From Candidatus Bathyarchaeum tardum (lineage in GTDB: Archaea > Thermoproteota > Bathyarchaeia > Bathyarchaeales > Bathyarchaeaceae): a stretch of DNA of 64,000 nucleotides. A program made the translations under genes and the position numbers. The notes under the pieces are model-generated. The model was not told the origin of the DNA. It searched no databases and saw only the letters and a list, made by a program, of their open reading frames with translations. Shown here piece by piece: positions 24,824 through 32,741 of the stretch (positions are counted from its first letter, which is position 1; the number at the start of each line of letters is the position of its first letter). The stretch is taken from positions 124,001-188,000 of the forward strand of contig JARVGH010000001.1 in the NCBI GenBank assembly GCA_029762755.1. The letters are read 5' to 3'.

Positions 24824-26124
24824 TTTTTGTTTATCATCTCTGCAGCTAATGGGATTAATTGAGTGACACGATTAAGTCCCAATCTATTGTTTAATGTTTT
24901 CCAGTTTAATTCATATTGAGGAATGGGAGCACCCCATGCATTATTACTTGTTGTCTCACGTATGTATTCTTTTTTTTCAAGCCAAACTAAAGCTTCCCCT
25001 CGGAGACGCGGGTTCTTTTCCTCTTTAATGAAATCCTTACAATTAATATCACAAATTCCATTTTCATGGTCTCTGATTGTTTTCCATAATAATTTCCATT
25101 CTAAAGGTCTACGATTTCCTGTTAGATTTACAGATAACTCAGGATGCAATGTATTAAATATTGGAAAAAATTTACGAGCCTTTGGAGAATACCTTGGATT
25201 TCCCGTTATATCACAATAATAATCTCTAGTTGCTCTAACTCCAGTTTCAAAATTTGAACAAAGAATTATGTGATAAATTTGGTCTCCTTTTGGATTAAAT
25301 GGCATTGGAAGTACATATCTAAACCACTTGCGTAACCTTTTCGAGTATTCTGATATCAGTTTTGCTTCTCTTTTTTTCAATGGTTCATTGTTTAAGATTT
25401 GTTCTCTCCAGTCTTGGTCGCCAAAAAGTCCGTCCGCTTCAAGAATCGTTTTTTCCTGTTCTTGTGTCCAATCTTCTTTATTGGCTGAAGAGGGTAAAGG
25501 GATAAAATCAGTTCTACCAATAAACCAATCTGAAGTAAAAACAAAAATAATAAACTCTGTCCCTGTTTGAAAATATTTATTCATTCGTCTACGGGCTACC
25601 GTTTCAACATTATTGAATTCAACACTTCGCAAGGGGTCAAAAAAATACAAAGCATTTCCGAGCTCTAAATCCTCAAGCTTATCCAGTGCTTCCTCCAAAC
25701 TAGTGTTTAATAGCAAAATGCTAGGGTCGTTGATGGAAATACCGTTTCTAGCATTTTTAGTAATAATTGTTGGCCATCTTTTTCTAATTACTTCTGTTAA
25801 ATTTTGGAAACATTCAGGATGTTGTTCAACTAAAATCACTTTTAATTCTGCTGTTTGAGTTTTTGAATTAACTTTTAAGTCCAAAGCATGACCTGCTGAG
25901 CCAAATAGTGTTTTACCAGTATCTTTAATGAAAACTTCACCCGTTGCAGCATTCAATTCAATTATTGCTGTAGGATTTCGAAAATTTCTACTTGGTCCTC
26001 CTGAAGTAATACTCAACCAAAACGGGTAATATGAACTAATGACTTCGGACTTCAATTTAGTTCCAGTGTTCCCACTTAAACAAATTGCATTTTTATGAAA
26101 TTCAAGTGGCAAATTGAAACCCAT
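24820..26124 (-). CDS. TcmP-like protein, long form
   Basis: A 434-aa protein. It has a divergent TcmP-like core: SEVISSYYPFWLSITSGG, AIIELNAATGEVFIKDTGKTLFGSAGHAL in two short pieces, VEQHPECFQNLTEVI and LYFFDPLRSVEFNNVETVA, then a C-terminal helical part with PRLRGEALVWLEKKEYIRE. ATG 26124 is chosen because the frame opens at a TTG inside a palindrome at 26172. The first gene of the operon, it overlaps the radical-SAM gene. With the gene at 23021 it gives two TcmP-like proteins around one radical-SAM enzyme. Confidence 0.6.
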   Translation of the reverse strand: MGFNLPLEFHKNAICLSGNTGTKLKSEVISSYYPFWLSITSGGPSRNFRNPTAIIELNAATGEVFIKDTGKTLFGSAGHALDLKVNSKTQTAELKVILVEQHPECFQNLTEVIRKRWPTIITKNARNGISINDPSILLLNTSLEEALDKLEDLELGNALYFFDPLRSVEFNNVETVARRRMNKYFQTGTEFIIFVFTSDWFIGRTDFIPLPSSANKEDWTQEQEKTILEADGLFGDQDWREQILNNEPLKKREAKLISEYSKRLRKWFRYVLPMPFNPKGDQIYHIILCSNFETGVRATRDYYCDITGNPRYSPKARKFFPIFNTLHPELSVNLTGNRRPLEWKLLWKTIRDHENGICDINCKDFIKEEKNPRLRGEALVWLEKKEYIRETTSNNAWGAPIPQYELNWKTLNNRLGLNRVTQLIPLAAEMINKK

Positions 26125-26156
26125 ATTTATTATTGTCTTTTGTTTAATTAGTTTTT

Positions 26157-26172
26157 TTGCAATATTTTGCAA
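26157..26172 (-). promoter_or_regulatory. Palindrome in the cassette promoter
   Basis: TTGCAATATTTTGCAA is TTGCAA-N4-TTGCAA, a dyad since TTGCAA is self-complementary. It lies 33 bases before ATG 26124, next to AT-rich TATA-like sequence on the minus strand. It is the only likely operator of the five-gene cassette. Confidence 0.45.
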
Positions 26173-26234
26173 TTTTTATGTTTTTTATCGTAGTCAAACA
26201 GTAATAGAAACTAAAAATAAGTATATTCATTTGG

Positions 26235-26321
26235 TGGCGTCGGGAGTGGGATTCGAACCCACGCGACCCGTTGGGTCACAGGCTTTCAAGGCCTGCGCGT
26301 TATCCGCTCTGCCATCCCGAC
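26235..26321 (-). tRNA. tRNA-Ser(UGA)
   Basis: On the minus strand an 87-base cloverleaf: acceptor GTCGGGA pairs TCCCGAC, discriminator G and encoded CCA (26235-26237). The anticodon stem CAGGC/GCCTG encloses loop CTTGAAA, so the anticodon is TGA (Ser). A long variable arm (TGACCCAACGGGTCG) and a T arm GTGGG-TTCGAAT-CCCAC are typical of class II tRNA-Ser. Its 3' end faces the TcmP cassette about 110 bases away, the usual side for integration. Confidence 0.95.
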
Positions 26322-26443
26322 TTGTAGATTTGTTCATTGGGTTTTGGTGTCTATAAGCTTTTACTCATAATTTAGTGTGATAAACGTATCTTCAACTAAA
26401 CAAAACAAGTTACAAAACAAAAAAAGAAAATGGAAAGTTGTTG

Positions 26444-26857
26444 TTACTGCAACAGTTTAGTAAAGGTGTCTTCGTGTTCTTCTTCGTCGCCGAGGATTTC
26501 TTCAAACAATCTGCGGGTTGTAATGTCCCCGTCGGCTGTTGCCGCTTTGATTGTTTCTTTGTATAATTCTATAGCTTCTTCTTCGGCTTTTTTGTCTAAT
26601 TGGAGCATTTCTTCCAAGTTTTTGCCTACTACGATGGGATCGTGCTTTATGGTTGGCACTCCTCCTAAGTAAGTTAGGCGTTCTGCGATTTCTTCGGCGT
26701 GTTTCATTTCTGTGATGGCAATTTCTTTAAAGACTCCTCCAACCATGGCGCTTTTGATTCCAGTAACCATGACGTGTTGCCACATGTACTGGATAGATAC
26801 CTGCAGTTCCCGGGCGATTCCTTTGTTCATTAACTCTAACAACTTTTTTGATGCCAT
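26444..26857 (-). CDS. Ferritin-like di-iron protein
   Basis: A 137-aa four-helix protein of the ferritin/bacterioferritin superfamily. The iron ligands are visible in order: ARELQVSIQY (helix 1 Glu), ITEMKHAEE (E-x2-H), AIELYKETIKAA (Glu) and EEILGDEEEHEDTF (E-x2-H region). At 137 aa it is shorter than bacterioferritin (about 155). ATG 26857 follows GGAAGTGAT; the frame is open from 26887. The protein likely stores iron or detoxifies oxygen species. It is not linked to the feo operon. Confidence 0.82.
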   Translation of the reverse strand: MASKKLLELMNKGIARELQVSIQYMWQHVMVTGIKSAMVGGVFKEIAITEMKHAEEIAERLTYLGGVPTIKHDPIVVGKNLEEMLQLDKKAEEEAIELYKETIKAATADGDITTRRLFEEILGDEEEHEDTFTKLLQ

Positions 26858-26929
26858 ACAATCACTTCCAAAAACTATCTCCCACAAATAATATTCTCAG
26901 GTGGGCTAATAAATAATTTGATTATACCG

Positions 26930-27376
26930 TTAAATGTCTAGAAGAAACCGTAAAACTACGCCATCAGAGTCTTTAACGATTTTCATCTGATGATACGTAG
27001 CAGCTTTAACCCCCACTTTGGACACATGCCTTTCTGGATCGTAGGTTTCTCCCCATGCTTTTGCAACTAGCTTTAATCCCTTAGCTGTTGGTGTTATGCT
27101 TGAAACTTCAAAACTAGAAAACAACATTTGCTTCAACTCAAAAGCAAGTAACAATTCTTCAAGCCAACTGTACAACAAAGCCTCTTCGTCCTGAGCTTCA
27201 ACTGCAAAAGTTTCTTCCGTTTTTGCCTCGACTGTTTCAAGGGTAGTCATAACATCTGTAAAAGCCAATCCTGCGCTTTCAAAAGCTTCTTCTAAACTGT
27301 TTCCGTACGCTTCAATGTACGCGTCTGCGGTGTGCTCCAAAAACTTGAAACGAGTCTTCATATGTGCAAGTCCCAT
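26930..27376 (-). CDS. Archease
   Basis: Archease, the cofactor of RtcB RNA ligase, which joins exons after tRNA intron removal and speeds guanylation. It begins FKFLEHTADAYIEAYGNSLEEAF with the conserved acidic patch; LLYSWLEELLLAFE and VKAATYHQMKIV are other family hallmarks. At 148 aa (or 143 from the second ATG, 27361) it has standard length. The presence of a tRNA with an insertion at 41312 agrees with active tRNA splicing in this organism. The peptidase gene lies immediately upstream on the same strand. Confidence 0.93.
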   Translation of the reverse strand: MGLAHMKTRFKFLEHTADAYIEAYGNSLEEAFESAGLAFTDVMTTLETVEAKTEETFAVEAQDEEALLYSWLEELLLAFELKQMLFSSFEVSSITPTAKGLKLVAKAWGETYDPERHVSKVGVKAATYHQMKIVKDSDGVVLRFLLDI

Positions 27377-27397
27377 TATTTGTGGGGAAAAGTTTGG

Positions 27398-28441
27398 TCA
27401 AAAATGTTTTGGAACATTCTTTACTACACAAACCAACAAATCAACAGTTTTCTGGACATCGTCCAGATTGATTATGCCTGCTGGACTGTGAATGTACCGA
27501 GCAGGAACAGAAACGACACCACTGGGAACTCCATCCCTTGTTAATGCAATTTTTGCTGCATCTGTGCAACCTCGAATTCCCGTTTCCAACTGATACGAAA
27601 TTTTGTTTTCTTTTGCTGAATCAATTAGCAACCGCAACACCTTAGGATGGGTAATCAAACCTGCATCCGCAACCGTTAACGCTGGACCTCCACCCATCTT
27701 GGCAGGAGCATCCCCTTCTACTACTCCTGGGGTGTCCCCAGCAACAGTAACGTCAACTGCAAGGCCTAAATCAGGTTGAATACTAAAAGCTGCAATGGTG
27801 GCTCCACGCAAGCCTACTTCCTCCTGAATTGTGCCCACAACGTAAACGTTACAGTCACAATCTTGTAGCTGCTTCATTACTTCAACCAAAATTGCGCAAC
27901 CCACACGGTCGTCGAAGGCTTTCCCTAAAACAACGTTTTTGTTTAATTTGCCAAACTGGATGTCAAAACTAATAACATCCCCAACTTGAACCCCCATTTT
28001 TTCTGCTTCTTCTTTGTCTTTGGCTCCGATGTCGATAAACAGGTGGTCAGCGTCAATGACTTTTTTGCGTTCTTCGTCTTTTTGAATATGAACTGGTTTC
28101 GCGCCTACAACTCCAACTAGTGGACCTTTTTCCGTGTGAACAATAACTTTTTGAGCAAAAAGCACCCTATCATCGATTCCCCCAATTTTTGTGAACTGCA
28201 AAAAGCCTTTTTTCTTGATGTTTTTAATCATTAATCCCACTTCGTCCATGTGGGCGGCAATCATAACCGTGGGCGCATCGGCTTTGCCTTTCTTAAATCC
28301 AATTAGGTTCCCTAGTTTATCTTCTTTGATTTCGTCAACGTAGGGTTTCAAGTAATTTTCAAGCAAGTTTCGAACTTGGTCTTCTCGCCCAGTTACGCCA
28401 TTAACATTGGAAAACTTTTCCAGAACTTCAACTAACTTCAA
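27398..28441 (-). CDS. M42-family metallo-aminopeptidase
   Basis: A 347-aa M42 (TET-like/endoglucanase M) peptidase that trims peptides in the cytoplasm as a large dodecamer. Metal ligands and catalytic residues are in AAHMDEVGLMI, KAFDDRVGCAILVEV, GTIQEEVGLRGATIA and LAVDVTVAGDTPG, with a late His in RYIHSPAGII. Length matches the family. It lies 22 bases before archease on the same strand. Confidence 0.93.
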   Translation of the reverse strand: MKLVEVLEKFSNVNGVTGREDQVRNLLENYLKPYVDEIKEDKLGNLIGFKKGKADAPTVMIAAHMDEVGLMIKNIKKKGFLQFTKIGGIDDRVLFAQKVIVHTEKGPLVGVVGAKPVHIQKDEERKKVIDADHLFIDIGAKDKEEAEKMGVQVGDVISFDIQFGKLNKNVVLGKAFDDRVGCAILVEVMKQLQDCDCNVYVVGTIQEEVGLRGATIAAFSIQPDLGLAVDVTVAGDTPGVVEGDAPAKMGGGPALTVADAGLITHPKVLRLLIDSAKENKISYQLETGIRGCTDAAKIALTRDGVPSGVVSVPARYIHSPAGIINLDDVQKTVDLLVCVVKNVPKHF

Positions 28442-28563
28442 TGCAAATCACACAATTCTACAAACAAACCCAGTATATCAAACTATAGCCTTTTGTGCAG
28501 GCCAGACTTTTGTTGGTTCTTGAAACAAACTCTATAAGCCAGTAACTGTGTTCTTAAAAGGAA

Positions 28564-29490
28564 ATGACCACCGACAAACATGAAAAAGACTCAGTTGTTT
28601 TTCCCATGGTTCTAATGGGCGGCTTATTCGTGGTCATCCACCTGTTAGCCATACTAATTACCCAACCTTTTGAAGCAGCCGGACTGGTAGCTTTTGAAGA
28701 CGCCAACTCCTTGGATAACTTGCTTGTCTTTTTTGTAATAATGATGGCAGTAACCCTCACTATACTGTTAATTGCAAAATACTGGAAAAAACAGTTCATA
28801 CAAGTCATAATACTGGGGTCAATCTCGTACACCACAGTTTTCGTGTTCTATCCCTTGTTAACCTATGTTGTTTCAGCTGACATATCCTTAATACTTTCAA
28901 TAGTCGTCGCAGCAATTCTAGTGATCGCCCTTGTCAAATATCCTGAATGGTACATAATCGACCTAGCCGGAATCATCGTCGGGGTCGGAGCCATAGGAAT
29001 CTTTGGAATTTCCCTTGGCATATTCTTGGTAATTGTATTACTTATCGGATTGGCTGTATACGATGCAATTTCAGTTTATAAAACAAAACACATGATCGAC
29101 CTCGCAGACGCAGTTATGGACCTTAAACTGCCCGTAATGATGGTTGTACCCAAAATCCGACAGTATTCTTTAATCAAAGAAACTAAAGGGCTAAAACAAA
29201 AAATCGAAGAAAAACAAGAACGGGAAGCCTTCTTCTTGGGATTGGGCGACATAGTCATGCCCGGAATACTAGTTGTTGCAACCTTCCATAACATCCCAGA
29301 CAACGGATTCCTAGTAGCCTTATCTGTTATGATTGGCACCCTAGTTGGCTTTGGCGCGTTAATGACTCTTGTAGTTAAAGGAAAACCCCAAGCAGGGCTG
29401 CCCCTTCTATGCAGTGGAGCAATTCTAGGTTACGTAATATCAAGCCTCATACTGTTTGGCGAACTAGCTGGATTAGTTCTGCCCTTTTAG
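28564..29490 (+). CDS. Presenilin-like intramembrane aspartyl protease
   Basis: A 308-aa, nine-helix membrane protein of the archaeal presenilin/signal-peptide-peptidase homologue group (A22). The catalytic Asp pair sits in GLAVYDAISVYKTKHM (YD motif, helix 6) and FLGLGDIVMPGILVV (GxGD motif, helix 7), with a charged loop between. The final PAL-type motif is degenerate: KPQAGLPLLCSGAILG. It cleaves membrane-embedded stubs after signal-peptide removal. It is divergently placed from the M42 gene. Confidence 0.88.
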   Translation: MTTDKHEKDSVVFPMVLMGGLFVVIHLLAILITQPFEAAGLVAFEDANSLDNLLVFFVIMMAVTLTILLIAKYWKKQFIQVIILGSISYTTVFVFYPLLTYVVSADISLILSIVVAAILVIALVKYPEWYIIDLAGIIVGVGAIGIFGISLGIFLVIVLLIGLAVYDAISVYKTKHMIDLADAVMDLKLPVMMVVPKIRQYSLIKETKGLKQKIEEKQEREAFFLGLGDIVMPGILVVATFHNIPDNGFLVALSVMIGTLVGFGALMTLVVKGKPQAGLPLLCSGAILGYVISSLILFGELAGLVLPF

Positions 29491-29628
29491 GTTAAATTCC
29501 ATGTTTTTTACAGTCATGTTATCCCAAAACCCAAAGGTATTTCTGGGGAGAAGTCATAGAATCTGAGTACACAGGGAAAAAGTATTTAAAATGCGGAAAT
29601 AGGATAAGGCAACATCAAATGGAGTATC

Positions 29629-29943
29629 TTGGCGATGGTAAGAAAAGCGAGAATCAAGCTCACAAGCACTGACTACAAAAAGCTTGAAAATGTATGTGGA
29701 GAACTAAAACTCATCGCTGAGAAGACCGGCGTAAAAATAACAGGACCACATCCCCTGCCAACAAAGAAACTCAAAGTGCCCGTACGCAAAACCCCCTGCG
29801 GTCAAGGAACTGCAACATGGGACCGATGGGAACTGCGAATACACAAGCGCCTTATCATAGTTGACGCAGAAGAACGAGTAATGCGCCGAATCATGAGGGT
29901 CCGAGTACCCGAAGAAGTTTTCGTCAGCATTGAACTGATGTAA
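29629..29943 (+). CDS. rps10: Ribosomal protein uS10
   Basis: Small-subunit protein S10 of archaeal type: RKARIKLTSTDYKKLENVC, then GPHPLPTKKLKVPVRKTPCGQGTATWDRWELRIHKR in its typical order, and VPEEVFVSIELM at the end. It is 104 aa from TTG 29629 with GGAG four bases upstream, or 102 aa from ATG 29635. It normally follows EF-1alpha in archaea, but here it stands alone downstream of the presenilin homologue. Confidence 0.95.
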   Translation: MAMVRKARIKLTSTDYKKLENVCGELKLIAEKTGVKITGPHPLPTKKLKVPVRKTPCGQGTATWDRWELRIHKRLIIVDAEERVMRRIMRVRVPEEVFVSIELM

Positions 29944-29995
29944 CCATCAGTTTCTCTACTAATTTTTTAAATTAAAACATCGCAGTAAAACTTGC

Positions 29996-30826
29996 TCAAT
30001 ATAGTGTACTATACGTTAAAGCCATCAAGCCAACTGCAACAGCAAACACTGTTGCCCACACTAGTTTGTTCCACTTGTAAACTTTCATCCCATCAATTAT
30101 TCCAAAGGGTATAAGGTTAAACGTCGCCAAAAATGCGTTGATAAACGCAACAACCCAGAAAAGACCCTGATTTGTAACCGCGGCAATAAAAGCACAAATT
30201 ACAGAAAGACCAATATTTGTTATCGGTCCAGAAACTGCAACTTTTCCGATGGTTTCAAGGTTTCCTGACCCTGCAATCATTACAGCTCCTGGAGAGATGA
30301 TCTTAAAGGGCGGAGGCAAAAAGGCTGAAAGCAACGTGATGAGGGCGCCTTGCAGGGTTAGCCGAAATTCTGCCCACATGTTGAAATGTTGAGCTGAAAA
30401 TTTGTGGGCAATTTCGTGTAAAAGAAATGACAATGTGAAAGCTATTGTTAATCCCACAATGATTATTGTTGATGAACTTGTATTCAAAAAGAAACTTAAA
30501 CCAACTGCCATGACCAACAGTGTTCCTAAGAGTAAATGTTGGAGTTCTTTTTTGCTAAACCAAAACACGCGAGAATTTTGTGGCGCGTACGACACAGTGT
30601 ATTTGTATTTTGGCTGAGCAGACCATTGTTTACCCACAATCGGTGGAGTCTCTCTTGGGGCTTTTGCTCTCCACGCTTCAGGACAGTTATGGCTTTCTGG
30701 AATGCGATGATCCCCACAAAAGGAGTCCCCACAATACTTACACTTGAAGGGCAGCGTAACATCGTCACCACAGAATTTACATTTCGCCGTTTTGGTCAAC
30801 TTCCTGATTTTTTCTATGGATTTCAA
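29996..30826 (-). CDS. AN1 zinc finger fused to M50 membrane protease
   Basis: A 276-aa protein. Residues 16-51 hold an AN1-type finger (CKFCGDDVTLPFKCKYCGD, then FCGDHRIPESHNC). Residues 100-276 form a site-2-protease-like membrane domain: HEIAHKFSAQHF gives the HExxH zinc site and FNLIPFGIIDGMKVYKWN gives the third ligand Asp, with about five helices. It should cleave substrates in or near the membrane. The soluble AN1 finger may recruit ubiquitin-like or nucleic acid partners. The gene is divergent to the ABC transporter operon. Confidence 0.85.
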   Translation of the reverse strand: MKSIEKIRKLTKTAKCKFCGDDVTLPFKCKYCGDSFCGDHRIPESHNCPEAWRAKAPRETPPIVGKQWSAQPKYKYTVSYAPQNSRVFWFSKKELQHLLLGTLLVMAVGLSFFLNTSSSTIIIVGLTIAFTLSFLLHEIAHKFSAQHFNMWAEFRLTLQGALITLLSAFLPPPFKIISPGAVMIAGSGNLETIGKVAVSGPITNIGLSVICAFIAAVTNQGLFWVVAFINAFLATFNLIPFGIIDGMKVYKWNKLVWATVFAVAVGLMALTYSTLY

Positions 30827-30933
30827 CGCATGGGAGGTTTAAATGTTTAGCCCAAATTCTTGTTGATATCATGCAGATTGCCTTGAATTTTTGGTGATCT
30901 TGTTTAATTAGCTTTTATCCTAGGTGTGTCTAA

Positions 30934-30974
30934 TGTTGTTGTTCGGCTGAAAAATTATTGCCCGTACAACAACA
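30934..30974. promoter_or_regulatory. Strong hairpin in divergent promoter region
   Basis: TGTTGTTGT at 30934-30942 pairs with ACAACAACA at 30966-30974, with CGG/CCG continuing inside (30944-30946 and 30962-30964) after a single mismatch. The 330-base gap between the AN1-M50 gene and the ABC operon also holds a TATTAC-N14-GTAATA dyad near 31094-31119. These may be operators for the divergent genes. Confidence 0.3.
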
Positions 30975-31161
30975 CTTTAACTGAACCAAATGTGATACCC
31001 CTTTTAGATGTAGAATTCAAAAATCCCTTGGTATTTAGTTTGCTTCAATTGGGTTTGTGTCGTTTACTAAACATTTAATAATCATGTCGTATTACGAAAA
31101 GAATTAATAGTAATACTGTAAAGTGTTTTTGCTTGTAACTTCAAGGGAGACCTCCAAAATT

Positions 31162-31917
31162 ATGTCTGAAGACGCGATAATTAAGCTCGAAAACGTCTCA
31201 ACAGTTTATGAAGGCGAAACACGACCCGCCCTCAAAGGAATCAACCTAACTTTCAAACAAAACGAGCTAGTTTACATCGTCGGACCAAACGCGTCTGGAA
31301 AAACAACTTTAATTGAAACCATAAATGGGTTGCTCCCTGCATTTAACGGAAAAGTAACAGTTTTTGGATTGGATCTAAAATCGAATGGCAAAAAAATCAG
31401 GTGTCAAATCGGATATGTGCCCCAAGACTTTATGGTCAAACCTGGGGAACCTTACAAAGCCCTTGACGTAGTTTTGATGGGTCGATACGGGCAAATTGGT
31501 TTTCTTAAACAACCCGAAGCCGAAGACAAACAAAAAGCCCTCGACGCAATGAAACTAATCGGCATTGAAGACCTAGCAGATCGGGCAATGGGTAAACTTT
31601 CTGGTGGGCAACAACAAAAAGTAATGCTGGCTCGTGCTTTAGCTAAAAAACCAAAAATCCTGCTTTTGGATGAGCCTTTCAGTAATTTAGACCCAGATTC
31701 ACGGGGACAAATCCCTTTGTTGATTACTAAACTTCATGATGAGCAAGACTTAACCACCCTTATTGTTACTCATGATGTCCATCACATGCTGGATCACTGC
31801 AACCGGGTTGTTGTTATAACTGGTGGCAAAGTAACTTTTGACGGAACCCCTGAACAAGCATTGCCTATTGTGGAAAACCATCCTCACACAACTAACTTGG
31901 AGGAACATCGCCAATGA
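31162..31917 (+). CDS. Metal ABC transporter ATP-binding subunit (ZnuC-like)
   Basis: A 251-aa ATPase of the zinc/manganese/iron-chelate ABC family. Walker A GPNASGKTT (with the usual Ser replaced around it), QDFMVKPGE region, signature LSGGQQQKVMLARAL, Walker B ILLLDEPFSNLD and H-loop IVTHDVHHM are present. ATG 31162 has AAGGGAG upstream; the frame is open from 31123. It overlaps the permease by 4 bases and forms a three-gene transporter operon. Confidence 0.9.
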   Translation: MSEDAIIKLENVSTVYEGETRPALKGINLTFKQNELVYIVGPNASGKTTLIETINGLLPAFNGKVTVFGLDLKSNGKKIRCQIGYVPQDFMVKPGEPYKALDVVLMGRYGQIGFLKQPEAEDKQKALDAMKLIGIEDLADRAMGKLSGGQQQKVMLARALAKKPKILLLDEPFSNLDPDSRGQIPLLITKLHDEQDLTTLIVTHDVHHMLDHCNRVVVITGGKVTFDGTPEQALPIVENHPHTTNLEEHRQ

Positions 31918-32741
31918 TTTGGCTAGAGTTTGCCATAATGCAAAGAGCCCTAATCGCCTGCATTTTTGCTGGATTTTTAATGGGACTAATTGGAGTTTTT
32001 GTGGTCAGAATGCGCCTTTCCGCCATTGGTTATTCCATGTCACATGGAGCCTTTGCAGGAGCAGCCCTTGGAGTAGCAACAGCAACAAACCCCCTTGTAA
32101 CCGGATTGCTTTTTGCATCTGGCACAGCCTTGGTCATAGGTCCAATAGCAGATAAAGCACGCTTACATGCAGACACCATAACAAGCATAGTTTTTCCATT
32201 AAACATGGCGTTAGCCTTCGTTTTTCTAACCTTGACCCCCGAAGTGGGACTTAGCAGCCAAGTAGCCAACGTCTTATGGGGCAGCATAATTTCCATGACC
32301 AACAGTGACTTGTTGTATCTTACTACCTTGTTTGCAGTTACGTTGGCTGTGGTCTATTTTGTTTGGAAAGAATTATTCGCCATAATGTTTAACAGAAAAC
32401 TAGCCGAAGCAGATGGCATCAACACCAAACCCTTCGTGTACTTAATCATATTTCTAGCAGGTGTAGTTATCACTTTTTCCCTTAAACTTGTAGGTGGATT
32501 GCTTATCTATGCATTGTTGTTTAATCCTGCTTCTACTGTTTTGCAGTTTTCAGAAAACATGAGAAAAGTAGTAATCGCATCCCCCCTCGTAGGGATGGCA
32601 ACAACAGTTACAGGACTGGTTGTTTCATTGTTTTTTGATTTGCCTGTAGGTTCCTGTATCGTAATTGTTTCAACAATAGTTTTTGTTGTTGCACTTCTTC
32701 TTTCACCTAAACGAAAAAGAAAGGAGGAACCCAAAAAATGA
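31914..32741 (+). CDS. Metal ABC transporter permease (ZnuB-like)
   Basis: A 275-aa permease of the ABC-3 (Zn/Mn/Fe) family with about eight helices. It begins with FAIMQRALIACIFAGFLMGLIGVFVV (family start), and contains MRLSAIGYSMSHGAFAGAALGVA (the conserved metal-path region) and PLVGMATTVTGLVVSLFFDLPVGSCIV in the final pore segment. It shares four bases with both neighbours. It works as a dimer with the ATPase. Confidence 0.9.
   Translation: MIWLEFAIMQRALIACIFAGFLMGLIGVFVVRMRLSAIGYSMSHGAFAGAALGVATATNPLVTGLLFASGTALVIGPIADKARLHADTITSIVFPLNMALAFVFLTLTPEVGLSSQVANVLWGSIISMTNSDLLYLTTLFAVTLAVVYFVWKELFAIMFNRKLAEADGINTKPFVYLIIFLAGVVITFSLKLVGGLLIYALLFNPASTVLQFSENMRKVVIASPLVGMATTVTGLVVSLFFDLPVGSCIVIVSTIVFVVALLLSPKRKRKEEPKK

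Noticed and set aside
22464-26234. Direct repeat of the tRNA-Ser 3' end (att site) at the far edge of the cassette
   Set aside because: I looked for the 3' end sequence of the tRNA near 22460-22560 and saw no match, so integration is only inferred.
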